From JAJDUF01 sp965238265 (lineage in GTDB: Bacteria; Chloroflexota; UBA11872; UBA12225; JAJDUF01): a stretch of 64,000 nucleotides of DNA. The position numbers and the translations under genes are program-made. This document shows, in pieces, positions 7,773 to 16,168 of this stretch. Location: positions 3,100,001 through 3,164,000 of the forward strand of contig OZ250185.1 of assembly GCA_965238265.1 (NCBI GenBank). The letters are read 5' to 3'. How positions within the stretch are numbered: position 1 is the stretch's first letter; the number at the start of each line of letters is the position of its first letter. The notes beneath the pieces are model-generated. The model did not search any database and was not told where the DNA came from. It saw only the letters and a list, made by a program, of their open reading frames with translations.

Positions 7773-8447
7773 ATGAACAACGTGGGCAGTCCGGTTGCTC
7801 GGCCGTGGTGGTGGCCGGACTATCGCCGGCTCCTGGCGTTGAACCGAACGTGGATCGCGGCAGCCGCGGCAATCTTCCTCCTCGGCTGCCTCGCGGGGTT
7901 CGTCGGTGCCCGTGCCGCGCCGGAGAGGGCGCTCCAAATCGCGGAGCCGGTCTTCAGTCAACTCGAAACGCTCGCCGCGCAGGTCCTAGCAACCGATAAT
8001 CCGCTCGTCCGCTCCGGGCTGATCTTCGCAAACAACGCTCGCGCCTCGGTGCTGACCCTACTACTCGGCTCCGGCTTTGGCCTCGTGCCGCTCAGCGCCT
8101 TACTCGCCAACGGCTCCCTTATCGGCCTGCTCATCGGTCTCAGCACCGGCACACCGCTCCCGGACCTTCCTGATCTGCCGCGCGACCCGGTGTTTTTTGC
8201 TGTGGCGCTCTTGCCGCACGGGGTTATCGAGCTGCCGGCCGTGTTGGTCGTTGCTGCGTGGGGCCTCAAGCTCGGCCTTGCGCCGTGGCTCCCGTCCGCA
8301 GCGGGCGCTCGCGGCACCGTCTGGCGTACAACTGCCCGTGAAGCGCTGCAAATACTCGCGCTGGTGGTCGTCCTGCTGCTCATCGCCGCGGTGATCGAAG
8401 CGAACCTCACGTTGGCCTTGGTGCAATGGCTACAAGGCCAACGGTGA
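7773..8447 (+). CDS. SpoIIM-family membrane protein (stage II sporulation M-like)
   Basis: Integral membrane protein of the SpoIIM/DUF95 family, about 224 residues. Visible features are an N-terminal hydrophobic segment after LLALNRTW, the family block NNARASVLTLLLGSGFGLVP, a second conserved block LLPHGVIELPAVLVVAAWGL, and a final TM at the C-terminus. The HGxxE motif is characteristic. ATG 7773 gives MNNVGSP; an in-frame GTG at 7716 would add 19 residues without family similarity. In sporulating Firmicutes SpoIIM acts in peptidoglycan remodelling during engulfment; in this genome there is no other sporulation gene in view, so the role is open. Confidence 0.82.
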   Translation: MNNVGSPVARPWWWPDYRRLLALNRTWIAAAAAIFLLGCLAGFVGARAAPERALQIAEPVFSQLETLAAQVLATDNPLVRSGLIFANNARASVLTLLLGSGFGLVPLSALLANGSLIGLLIGLSTGTPLPDLPDLPRDPVFFAVALLPHGVIELPAVLVVAAWGLKLGLAPWLPSAAGARGTVWRTTAREALQILALVVVLLLIAAVIEANLTLALVQWLQGQR

Positions 8448-8635
8448 GGGGCGCATAAGGCTGATGGCAGCCCTTTCGTCATTCCGGCGGAAGCCGGAAT
8501 CCAGAGTTGTAGGGGCGTCCCTTGTGGGCGCCCTGGCTCCGGGGGACTGGTGCGGGCAACCACAAGGGTTGCCCCTACAGCGGACGCCCTCACTCTCCCT
8601 CTCCACGTGTGGAGAGGGAGAGTGAGGCACGAGGA
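8448..8635. repeat. Repeat block (families C, G and D)
   Basis: Starts with the family C inverted repeat (cattccggcggaagccggaa at about 8478), then a large family G element whose arms are gtaggggcgtcccttgtggg and its near complement (about 8510-8580), then a family D ctctccctctcc/ggagagggagag hairpin. Confidence 0.65.
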
Positions 8636-8917
8636 CTATATCTGGTACATGCCGCGCTCGAAGCCATCGAGCAGCAAGAGATAGCTGGTGCCAACCACCC
8701 CCTCCTCGGGGTTGCGGACCCGCACGCGCACCCGGCCACCGGCGTAGCGAATGAGCACCGCGCGGTCGCCGATCTCCTCCAGCACGGCCACCGGGTCGTT
8801 GGGATACCGACAGAGCAACTCCGGCACCCGCGTGTCCCCCACGTAAATACGGCCCGCATTCCATTCGGGCAAGTCAGCAACGGCACCCGTTGTCGCGGTG
8901 TCCTGCTCCGTACTCAT
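8636..8917 (-). CDS. Small protein of unknown function (93 aa)
   Basis: Soluble 93-residue protein, not recognised. It has a strand-rich middle (GRIYVGDTRVPELLCRYPNDPVAVLEEIGDRAVLIRYAGGRVRVRVRN split here for reading as GRIYVGDTRV then PELLCRY) and ends in LLLLDGFERGMYQI. Two adjacent ATGs (8920, 8917) follow a GGAGGGG; the second has the better spacing. Monocistronic, flanked by repeats on its 3' side. Confidence 0.55.
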   Translation of the reverse strand: MSTEQDTATTGAVADLPEWNAGRIYVGDTRVPELLCRYPNDPVAVLEEIGDRAVLIRYAGGRVRVRVRNPEEGVVGTSYLLLLDGFERGMYQI

Positions 8918-9155
8918 CATTCCCCTCCATCACATTCCGACTCGTAGCGTTGCCCAGGGCAACCGACTTTCTGCGACCCTGGCGGTTAAACGATAGCATT
9001 CATGGCGCCCCCGGAATCCATGTCCCCCTGCGGAGCGGGGGGGCCAGAGGGGGCCGGTACTTTGCAGAAGCGCCCTAGCCCTGGCTATCCTTGCGGTGTA
9101 GTGGTGTATAGTGGCGCCAGCCCGGTGCAGCCGACTACCCGGAGGAGGGCTGGAG

Positions 9156-11642
9156 GTGAGCAAGCCAACGAGGGCCGGATCAATCGGATTGTGCTCAGGA
9201 TTGCTGCTGCTTTGTGCCGTATTCTTCCTGGGGCCGCTATCAGCGTGGGCTGCGGACTGTGAATTTGTCCTCGGTTTCGCCACGCTCAAAGCCCTGATTG
9301 ACGAGGCGGAAGGGCCGGAAAAAGTCGGGCAGTGCCTGGAAAATGAGCACTTCAACCCTGAGAACGGTGATTCCCTCCAGCAGACCACCGGCGGTCTCCT
9401 GGTGTGGCGCAAGGCGGACAACTGGACCGCCTTCACCGACGGCTATCGCACGTGGATCAACGGCCCCTATGGCTTGCAAATGCGGCTGAACACGGAGCAG
9501 CTCGACTGGGAAGCGCCGGCCGCCCTGACAATAGAGGCCCTCAAGAACGCCGAGTACCTGTCCGAGTGGCCGGCCAGCGGGAAAGCCAAGCTGACCGACG
9601 GCACGTATTTTGAGGCCTACGAACCGGGGACCTCCGGGCTGCACCTCAGTCTGAGCGAACATATCGCTCTTGGCGACCTGAACGGCGACGGTGCTGCCGA
9701 TGCTGCCGTCGTCCTGATCGCCAATCCTAGCGGCAGTGGCACCTTCCGGCACCTGGCTGCTGTTGTCAACGAGCGGGGCCAGCCGCAGCACGTCGCGTCC
9801 GCCTTCCTCGGTGATCGGGTCAGGATCGAGTCGCTGGCGATCCAGGATGGCCAGATCGTCGTGCAGCTGATCGGTCACGGGCCGGACGACCCGCTCTGCT
9901 GCCCGTCTCAGGAACAGACTCACGCTTTCCGACTAGAAGGCGACACGCTGGAGCCGGCACCCCTGACGCTAGAGCTACTCGAGAACGCCGAGTACCAATC
10001 CGAGTTCCCGGCCAGCGGAAAGGCCAAGCTGACCGACGGCAGGTACTTTGAGGCTTACGAGCCGGGATCGGCTAGCGGCGTACACCTCACTCTGAGAGAG
10101 CACCTTGCGCTCGCCGACCTGAACGGAGACGGCATTGACGATGCCGTCGTCATCCTGGAAGCCAGTGGTGGCGGCAGTGGCACCTTCCGGTACCTGGCAG
10201 CCGTCCTCAACGAGCGGGGCCAGCCGCGGCACGTCGCGTCCGCCCTCCTCGGTGATCGGGTCAGGATCGAGTCGCTGGCGATTGAGGCCGGGCAGATCGT
10301 CGTGCAACTGATCGGTCACGGGCCGGGCGATGGGCAATGTTGTCCGACTCAGGAACAGACCCACGCCTTCCGGCTGGAGGGCGATACCCTGGTGCCGGCC
10401 GGCCTGACAATAGAGGCCCTCAGGAACGCCGAATACCAGTCCGAGTTCCCGGCCAGCGGGAAAGCCAAGCTGACCGACGGCACGTACCAGGAGGCAATCG
10501 TGCCGGGATCGGCCTCCAAGCTGAACCTCATTCTGAGCGAGCACGTCGCTTTTGGCGATCTGAACGGCGATGGTGCTGCCGATGCTGCCGTCGTCCTGAT
10601 TGCCGACCCCGGCGGCAGTGGTACCTTCCGGCATCTGGCTGCCGTCGTCAGCGAGCAGGGTCAGCTACAGCACGTCGCGTCAGCGTTCCTCGGTGATCGC
10701 GTCAAGGTCGAGTCGCTGGCGATCCAGGACGGCGAGATCGTCGTGCAGATGATCGCGCACGGTCCGAACGACGGGTTGTGCTGCCCGACTCAGAAAGTGA
10801 CTCGCGTGCTCCGGCTGACCGGCGACGCGCTGGAGCCGGCGCCCCTGACGCTAGAGCTGCTCAAGAACGCGGAATACCAATCCGAGTTTCCAACCGGCGG
10901 GAAGGCCAAGCTGACCGACGGCACGTTCTTCGAGCCTTTCGAGCCGGGGTCGGCCAGCGGCATACACCTCACTCTGAGCGAGCACGTCGCGTTTGACGAC
11001 CTGAACGGCAACGGTGTTGACGACGCTGCCGTCGTCCTGATCGCCAATCCCGGCGGCAGTGGCACCTTCCGGCATTTGGCTGCCGTCGTCAACGAGGGGG
11101 GCCAGCCGCGGCACGCCGCCTCAGCCTTCCTCGGTGATCGCGTCAGGATCGAGTCCCTGGCGATTGAGGCCGGCCTGATCGTCGTGGGGATGATCGCACA
11201 CGGGCCGGACGACCCGCTTTGCTGCCCAACTCAGAAAATGAGCCGCGCGTTCCGACTGGCAGGGGACACCCTGAAGATGGCCACACCGATTGTGGACGTG
11301 CTGTGGCGCTGGGAGCGCTTCGGAGACACGCGCGGCCAGTCTTGGGACATCATCGTCACCGATCCGCAAAAGTACACGCTGCGGCTGCTGCCCGATGGCA
11401 CGTTCCGGGCGAAAGCCGACTGCAACCTTGCTAGTGGAACCTACACGGCTGCCGGTAGCAGTCTTATCCTGACGCTAGGGCCAGTCACCCTAGCCGAGTG
11501 CCCGCCGGAGTCGCTCTCCAACAACTTCTTGACCTGGCTCGGTGAGGTAGTGACCTATGTCCTGCACGAGGGCAAGCTGTTCCTGAACTTGAAGATAGAC
11601 AGCGGCAATATGGTCTTCATCAACACCGAGCCGGCGCCGTAG
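9156..11642 (+). CDS. Secreted four-repeat protein with C-terminal META-like domain
   Basis: 828-residue exported protein. The GTG at 9156 is preferred: GGAGGAGG lies 6-8 bases upstream and the product opens with a signal peptide (SGLLLLCAVFFLGPLSAWA). After a ~85-residue unique domain come four repeats of about 147 residues, starting at bases 9525, 9963, 10404 and 10845. Each holds a DLNGDG-x-x-DA segment, like the Ca-binding loop of FG-GAP/VCBS proteins, a CCP motif and a LTDG-x-x-x-E segment. The last ~115 residues (from about 11290) resemble a META/lipocalin-like domain (DGTFRAKADCNLASGTYTA). Function is unknown; surface adhesion or ligand binding is a guess. Confidence 0.75.
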   Translation: MSKPTRAGSIGLCSGLLLLCAVFFLGPLSAWAADCEFVLGFATLKALIDEAEGPEKVGQCLENEHFNPENGDSLQQTTGGLLVWRKADNWTAFTDGYRTWINGPYGLQMRLNTEQLDWEAPAALTIEALKNAEYLSEWPASGKAKLTDGTYFEAYEPGTSGLHLSLSEHIALGDLNGDGAADAAVVLIANPSGSGTFRHLAAVVNERGQPQHVASAFLGDRVRIESLAIQDGQIVVQLIGHGPDDPLCCPSQEQTHAFRLEGDTLEPAPLTLELLENAEYQSEFPASGKAKLTDGRYFEAYEPGSASGVHLTLREHLALADLNGDGIDDAVVILEASGGGSGTFRYLAAVLNERGQPRHVASALLGDRVRIESLAIEAGQIVVQLIGHGPGDGQCCPTQEQTHAFRLEGDTLVPAGLTIEALRNAEYQSEFPASGKAKLTDGTYQEAIVPGSASKLNLILSEHVAFGDLNGDGAADAAVVLIADPGGSGTFRHLAAVVSEQGQLQHVASAFLGDRVKVESLAIQDGEIVVQMIAHGPNDGLCCPTQKVTRVLRLTGDALEPAPLTLELLKNAEYQSEFPTGGKAKLTDGTFFEPFEPGSASGIHLTLSEHVAFDDLNGNGVDDAAVVLIANPGGSGTFRHLAAVVNEGGQPRHAASAFLGDRVRIESLAIEAGLIVVGMIAHGPDDPLCCPTQKMSRAFRLAGDTLKMATPIVDVLWRWERFGDTRGQSWDIIVTDPQKYTLRLLPDGTFRAKADCNLASGTYTAAGSSLILTLGPVTLAECPPESLSNNFLTWLGEVVTYVLHEGKLFLNLKIDSGNMVFINTEPAP
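9525..11285 (+). repeat. Four tandem ~441-bp coding repeats
   Basis: Repeat starts at 9525, 9963, 10404 and 10845 (periods 438, 441, 441). Units 1 and 3 begin LTIEAL, units 2 and 4 begin LTLELL. The strong base-level identity and the mosaic sharing of segments point to recent duplication with gene conversion. Confidence 0.9.
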
Positions 11643-11752
11643 ACCTGACTGCCCGCTACACCTCGCGCGGCTGCGGCCATCGGCAGTGCCCAGAGCCGGC
11701 GCCCGGCGTAGGTATACTGAGCCAGCCTGCTCGCTGGGAGGTATACGCGCCC

Positions 11753-13144
11753 ATGGCTGCCAATGACCGGCCCAACCTGCTGCTCATCATGTCCGATGAG
11801 CACGCGCCCATGTTCAGCGGACCTTACGGTCATCCTCTGGTTCAGACCCCCAACCTGGATCGCCTCGCCGCCGAAGGCGTCGTCTTCCAAAACACCTACT
11901 GCAACTCGCCGCTCTGCACACCCTCCCGCATGTCCTTCATGACCGGGCGGTACGTCCACCACGTTGGCGCCTGGGACAACTCCACGCCCCTCCCCTCCGA
12001 CGCTATCACCTGGGCACACCGGCTCCGAGCCGTCGGGTACGATGTCGTCCTATCCGGCAAACAGCACTTCTACGGCCCGGACCAGCTACACGGCTTCCGG
12101 GCGCAGCTGGCCCGCGATCTGCACGCCGAGCGCCACCATCCCATCTTCGACTGGGCCGAAGGCACACAGGCGGCGCCGCAGCCGTGGGGGGCGCTGGAGC
12201 GAGCCGGACCGGGCACTACCGAGGAGATCGAGGTGGACGACCAGGTCGAAGCCGCCGCGCTCGACTACCTGCGCGATCCGGCCCGGCACCGGCAGCCGTG
12301 GGCGCTCAACGTCTCCTTCATGGCGCCCCACTTCCCATTCGTCGTCCCCCAACGCTTCTGGGACCTCTACCCCGCAGCGGCGGTGGATTTGCCAACGATC
12401 CCGCCGGGCCACCTCGACAACCAGCACCCGGTCTACCGGCGCTTACGCCGCATGTTCGGCATGGCGGACTTCCCGGAGGAGCTGGTCCGCCGGGGCCGCG
12501 TGGGCTACTACGGCCTGATTACCTATCTCGACGAGAAGATCGGCCGGCTGCTCGCCGCGCTGGAGGCCACCGGGCAGCGCGAGAATACCCTGATCGCGTA
12601 CTTCAGCGATCACGGTGAGATGGCCGGCGAGCATGGGATGTGGCGCAAGTCCAACTTCTACGAGCAGTCGGTGCGCGTGCCGCTCCAACTGGCCTGGCCG
12701 GGGCGCCTCCCGGCCGGCCGGCGGGTCAACGGGGCGGTCTCGCTGGTGGACCTGGTCGCGACCATTGTCGAGGCAGCGGGTGCCGCCTCGGAGGGCATTG
12801 ATGGGGACAGCCTGCTCGCCCTGGCCGGAGACGAGGCAGCGGAGTGGAAAGACGAGGCCTTCTCGGAGTATCTGGCGCACGGAGTAGCACGACCGATGGC
12901 GATGCTGCGGCGGGGACAATACAAACTGAACTACAGCCTGGACGATCCAGTGGAGCTGTACGACTTGGCAAGCGATCCGGGGGAGTTCCACGACCTGGGG
13001 AGCGACCCGGCGTATCAAGGCATTCGCGAGGAGCTACGGCGCGCGCTGTTGGCATACTGGGACCCGGTGGACTTGGAGCGGCGCGTGCGTCAGAGCCAAC
13101 GGGACCGGCTGCTGATCCGCACCGCCGAGACCGGTGGAGCGTAG
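11753..13144 (+). CDS. Sulfatase, choline-sulfatase-like
   Basis: Formylglycine sulfatase of 463 residues. The activation motif is CTPSR with Cys at residue 55 inside NSPLCTPSRMSFMTGR; metal-binding DE (SDEHAP, near 14-16) and the SDHGEMAGEHGMW block (with D and H ligands) are present. The stretch LSGKQHFYGPDQLHGF and the start of the protein closely resemble BetC choline sulfatases, though members of this clade also act on other organic or sugar sulfates. It is followed by a sugar isomerase-like gene on the same strand after a repeat-filled gap. It needs a formylglycine-generating enzyme or anSME, which is not encoded in the window. Confidence 0.85.
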   Translation: MAANDRPNLLLIMSDEHAPMFSGPYGHPLVQTPNLDRLAAEGVVFQNTYCNSPLCTPSRMSFMTGRYVHHVGAWDNSTPLPSDAITWAHRLRAVGYDVVLSGKQHFYGPDQLHGFRAQLARDLHAERHHPIFDWAEGTQAAPQPWGALERAGPGTTEEIEVDDQVEAAALDYLRDPARHRQPWALNVSFMAPHFPFVVPQRFWDLYPAAAVDLPTIPPGHLDNQHPVYRRLRRMFGMADFPEELVRRGRVGYYGLITYLDEKIGRLLAALEATGQRENTLIAYFSDHGEMAGEHGMWRKSNFYEQSVRVPLQLAWPGRLPAGRRVNGAVSLVDLVATIVEAAGAASEGIDGDSLLALAGDEAAEWKDEAFSEYLAHGVARPMAMLRRGQYKLNYSLDDPVELYDLASDPGEFHDLGSDPAYQGIREELRRALLAYWDPVDLERRVRQSQRDRLLIRTAETGGA

Positions 13145-13377
13145 ACGAAGGGAGCGCGCAGCAGCAGTGGTATGCTTCCGACTCGGCCGGCGGGCCGCCG
13201 AACTGAGAGGGGCGTGACCTACCCCCAACCCCCTCCCTGAAGGGAAGGGGCTATCGGCTGTTAGGCTGACCAACCTGGAAGGAAGTGGCAGCCTGTCGCC
13301 GCCATGACTCCCCTTCCCTGGAGGGAAGGGGCCGGGGGTTAGGTCCAATCAGAGACCACCGTAAGGAGCAGACGACG
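13145..13377. repeat. Two copies of repeat D
   Basis: Copies of cctaccccc(a)accccctccctgaagggaagggg-type elements at about 13210-13255 and, in the inverted sense, 13308-13346. The second ends just before the Shine-Dalgarno of the next gene. Confidence 0.6.
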
Positions 13378-14253
13378 ATGACCGTACCGGCCAGTGTGCT
13401 CACCGATGAAATCACGATGGACTTCGCCGATGCCGTGCGGACCGCCGCCGCCGCCGGCCTCGGCTACGTAGACATTCGCGGCGTGTGGGGCGGCTTCTCG
13501 CACGCCGTGCCGCGGTCGCGCTGGCCGGAGATGCAATCCATCCTCGACGATCACGGCGTAAAGTTGGGCGCTATTCAATCGAACTTCGGCAAGTGCCCTA
13601 TCGAGGGACCGGAGTACGACGAGCATCGCGCCTTCCTGCCGACGCTCATCGAGCAAGCGCACTACTTTGGCACGACGATCATCCGTACCTTCCCCTTCTG
13701 GCAGCCCGACCGGGAGACCCAAGCTGCCGTGCGACCCAACCTGGAGCCGACGCTGCCTCAGATCGTGCGCCAATTCCGGCCCGCCGCCGAGCTGGCCGAG
13801 CGGGAAGGCGTGACCCTCGCGCTGGAGCCGGAGCGTTCGACCTACGGCGGCAGCGCCAGCGAGGTGCGGCGGATCATTGACGCGCTCGACAGCCCGGCGG
13901 TCAGGATCGCCTGGGACGTGGACAACGGCTGGCCCTACGAGCCGATCTTTCCCAATGCCTGGGAGCAGGTGCGGGGCTACGTCGTCAACGTCCACGTCAA
14001 GGACCGGACGTTTGCGCCGGACCACCCCGAGGGACGCAATCGGGGGCTGAAGACCCTGCTCGGGACGGGTGCGCTGCCGTGGCCGCGGGTGATTCGCTCC
14101 TTGCAGGAGTCGGGGTATCGCGGTCTCTACAGCATCGAAACGCACCTCGGCAGGCAGGGCACCTACGGCTATCAGAAGCTCAAGGCCGCGACGATCTGGT
14201 ACATGTACGCTTTGCGCGAGCTACTGGAGGAGGCCGGCCTCGAGGCGGAGTAA
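13378..14253 (+). CDS. Sugar phosphate isomerase/epimerase-like TIM barrel
   Basis: AP endonuclease 2/xylose isomerase-like TIM barrel of 291 residues. Likely metal ligands follow the family pattern: E in ALEPERS, D in AWDVDNGW, H in VNVHVKDR, and E in YSIETHL near the C-terminus. ATG 13378 follows AAGGAG with proper spacing; the open frame upstream runs through a repeat and is not coding. Family members isomerise or epimerise ketoses, inositols or hydroxypyruvate; the substrate is unknown. Placed after a sulfatase it may act in sulfated-sugar catabolism (inference). Confidence 0.85.
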   Translation: MTVPASVLTDEITMDFADAVRTAAAAGLGYVDIRGVWGGFSHAVPRSRWPEMQSILDDHGVKLGAIQSNFGKCPIEGPEYDEHRAFLPTLIEQAHYFGTTIIRTFPFWQPDRETQAAVRPNLEPTLPQIVRQFRPAAELAEREGVTLALEPERSTYGGSASEVRRIIDALDSPAVRIAWDVDNGWPYEPIFPNAWEQVRGYVVNVHVKDRTFAPDHPEGRNRGLKTLLGTGALPWPRVIRSLQESGYRGLYSIETHLGRQGTYGYQKLKAATIWYMYALRELLEEAGLEAE

Positions 14254-14328
14254 CGGACCGGGCCGCGGGGCCAAGTCGGCCTAGTCCCCAGGTGTCCGGG
14301 TAACGGCAAGAGTGAGGAGCAAGCAAAC

Positions 14329-14565
14329 ATGGAGGCAATCGGTGCTGCTTTAGTCGTCGCGACCTTTCTCGGCGGCATCGGCTTTATCGTGCGGGTCGTC
14401 ATGACCGAGCGCACGAAGCGGCTGCTCGCCAGCAAGGAGACGCCGCCGGAGGTCCACGAGCGCCTCGCGCGGATGGAAGCGTGACTCAGCGACATAGAGG
14501 CCCGGCAGCACCAACTCCAAACCACCCAGGAGTGGCAGCAAAAGCTCCTGGAGCGCTCGAACTAG
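14329..14565 (+). pseudogene. Small TM/coiled-coil protein with in-frame TGA
   Basis: ATG 14329 (after GAGGAGC) opens a 51-residue product with one membrane segment (AALVVATFLGGIGFIVRVV) and a charged tail ending RLARMEA, then TGA at 14482. The same frame continues past the TGA for 26 more codons (LSDIEARQHQLQ..., ending LLERSN, TAG at 14563) with the heptad pattern and composition of a coiled coil. The simplest reading is a CGA-to-TGA nonsense change in a 78-residue protein. The short form may still be made. Its function is unknown. Confidence 0.6.
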
Positions 14566-15713
14566 GATGGGAAACGCGGGAACAGCGGGAACCAACCATT
14601 GTTCCGCGACCAAAGAATTGGCAGCGTGTTGTTAGGGCAACTTTGATAGAAGACCACTGTTGCCTGGCTATCTTCGTAACCAAGCGGGTGTCTTTTCTCT
14701 AGCCTCACACCATTGGCTTCGGTTACCTGCCTGGCGTTTTCTCGTTCGGCCGGATCCGAAAAAATAGCTGAACTCTCCGAGAAAGCCCGCTGCTCCGGCC
14801 CCAATTCGTCGCAGAAATAAACATGTGCATCCAAGTCACTCTGGTCGATAAACTCCACGACGCGATCTCGCGCTTCAGCAAAACCGACCATGGTGATCAA
14901 TATAATCCGCGTACCTTTCGCGTTCACGCGCCGCAGAAGTTCCAACTTCTTTTTCAATCCGTCTACCAGGGTGTTACCGGTGCCTGAGAAATCATCTATG
15001 AGTACAAGTCGCTGAATCCGGATATTGCCGCGCCTTCGGCTCAACGTATCAAGGGGCTGTACAGATCCAGCCGATATACGGTTCTCGCTTGCGAATAGCC
15101 TGCAATAGGTAAATCCAGACTTAGCCGCCGAGTCATCCAGTGAACTCACCAGAATGTCGCGACGGACTCTCTCACCCTCCTTAGTCACGGTCCGCATATC
15201 GCGCGTGACAATTCCAAAGGCTTCACGCATTTTTACTCGTACAGTATGCCCGTCATAAAATTTCACAGCACACAACAACCTAAACATAAGGCGTTGCTCT
15301 TGTGGTTCACCGAATTGACCGAGCCATTTTCTAATCGCCGGCATTTCAATAGATTGGTCACGGAAACGAAATTGGCTAAACCGTTCACACAACTCCATAA
15401 TCTCGGCATCTGTCACGCGCATCTGTTCATCATACTGCAGCCTGGACTTCACATGTTCAAGATCTCGAAATGTACCCAGCAAGTCGCTAACCCCTTTATC
15501 AGTAAGCCAAGATCGCAATAACGGGATCTTTGGCGTGATATTTCTCTGCCTATCCTCAACGAAAACCTTTCGGCGCAAAAAATCCTGGAGAATATTCCAG
15601 AATTCCGACTCGCTGACCGGAAGACCAGATAGGGTCTTAAATTCTGCCCATATTGCTTCTGCATCAGCAGATGATTGTCTACCCAAGACCCGTCCAACCG
15701 CGATCAACACCAA
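14562..15713 (-). CDS. PRTase-CE-like domain with winged helix (C-terminal part of broken gene)
   Basis: 383 open codons, the 3' third of a frameshifted gene. Residues ~1-80 look like the winged-helix region that follows a STAND ATPase (EFWNILQDFLRRKVFVE, PKIPLLRSWLTDKG). Residues ~100-175 form a helical domain (CERFSQFRFRD, RKWLGQF). From ~180 on is a phosphoribosyltransferase-like fold with the PRPP-loop motif LVLIDDFSGTGNTL (D240-D241) and a conserved tail with HPLGY and CPNNTLPILW. I know this combination from the PRTase-CE domains described in predicted prokaryotic conflict systems. No start codon context is seen; the frame joins the upstream fragment through a frameshift near 15775. Confidence 0.75.
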   Translation of the reverse strand: MVLIAVGRVLGRQSSADAEAIWAEFKTLSGLPVSESEFWNILQDFLRRKVFVEDRQRNITPKIPLLRSWLTDKGVSDLLGTFRDLEHVKSRLQYDEQMRVTDAEIMELCERFSQFRFRDQSIEMPAIRKWLGQFGEPQEQRLMFRLLCAVKFYDGHTVRVKMREAFGIVTRDMRTVTKEGERVRRDILVSSLDDSAAKSGFTYCRLFASENRISAGSVQPLDTLSRRRGNIRIQRLVLIDDFSGTGNTLVDGLKKKLELLRRVNAKGTRIILITMVGFAEARDRVVEFIDQSDLDAHVYFCDELGPEQRAFSESSAIFSDPAERENARQVTEANGVRLEKRHPLGYEDSQATVVFYQSCPNNTLPILWSRNNGWFPLFPRFPS

Positions 15714-16168
15714 GCGGCGAATGATTTGGACCCGTCTGATATTGTCCGGGTCACCAATCCAGCCATCGAGCCAAAATGGGTGAATGATTGTACATCAACT
15801 CGCGAACTCAATGCATTATCAATCGCTGTTCCCATATCCACCTCACCAGCATAGCTATATCTATTATCAAGCATGTCTGATGCAAGTTGACCTGCCAACA
15901 ATTTTGCGAAATATGGATTGCCCGCACTAGAAGCAAAAAGTTTATCGAGTGAAGTTTCACTGATCTCCAGCCAATGCTGAACTGGCCTACGAATGAGTTC
16001 AGAAAAGTCGCCCCAGTCACTAGACTTCGCAAAGTAATCTAGTTCTACTTTCGCAAACTTGTTGAGACGATCACCATGGTTATTCAAAATCTGCTGCATA
16101 TTTTCGCTACCTACAAGAAGAAACCCACAACCTGATTTACTACTCATCTGACGCAGTGGTAGATACAA
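15704..16168 (-). CDS. STAND/AAA ATPase lid fragment (middle part of broken gene)
   Basis: 154 codons that continue the ATPase in another frame. It carries GFLLVGSENMQQILNNHG, DYFAKSSDW, LIRRPVQHWLE and GNPYFAKLLAGQL, the sensor and lid helices of STAND-type AAA ATPases. Its beginning overlaps the end of the upstream fragment and its end runs off frame after THFGSM, where the other frame gives the expected HFWLDGW. It is unlikely to be a protein in its own right. Confidence 0.7.
   Translation of the reverse strand: MYLPLRQMSSKSGCGFLLVGSENMQQILNNHGDRLNKFAKVELDYFAKSSDWGDFSELIRRPVQHWLEISETSLDKLFASSAGNPYFAKLLAGQLASDMLDNRYSYAGEVDMGTAIDNALSSRVDVQSFTHFGSMAGLVTRTISDGSKSFAAWC

Noticed and set aside
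8522..8947. Open frame on the plus strand across repeats G and D
   Set aside because: Most of it is repeat sequence and the rest is antisense to a small real gene with a good ribosome site.
14482..14484. TGA as selenocysteine codon
   Set aside because: No SECIS-like hairpin follows and the small protein shows no redox context; a nonsense change from CGA is simpler.
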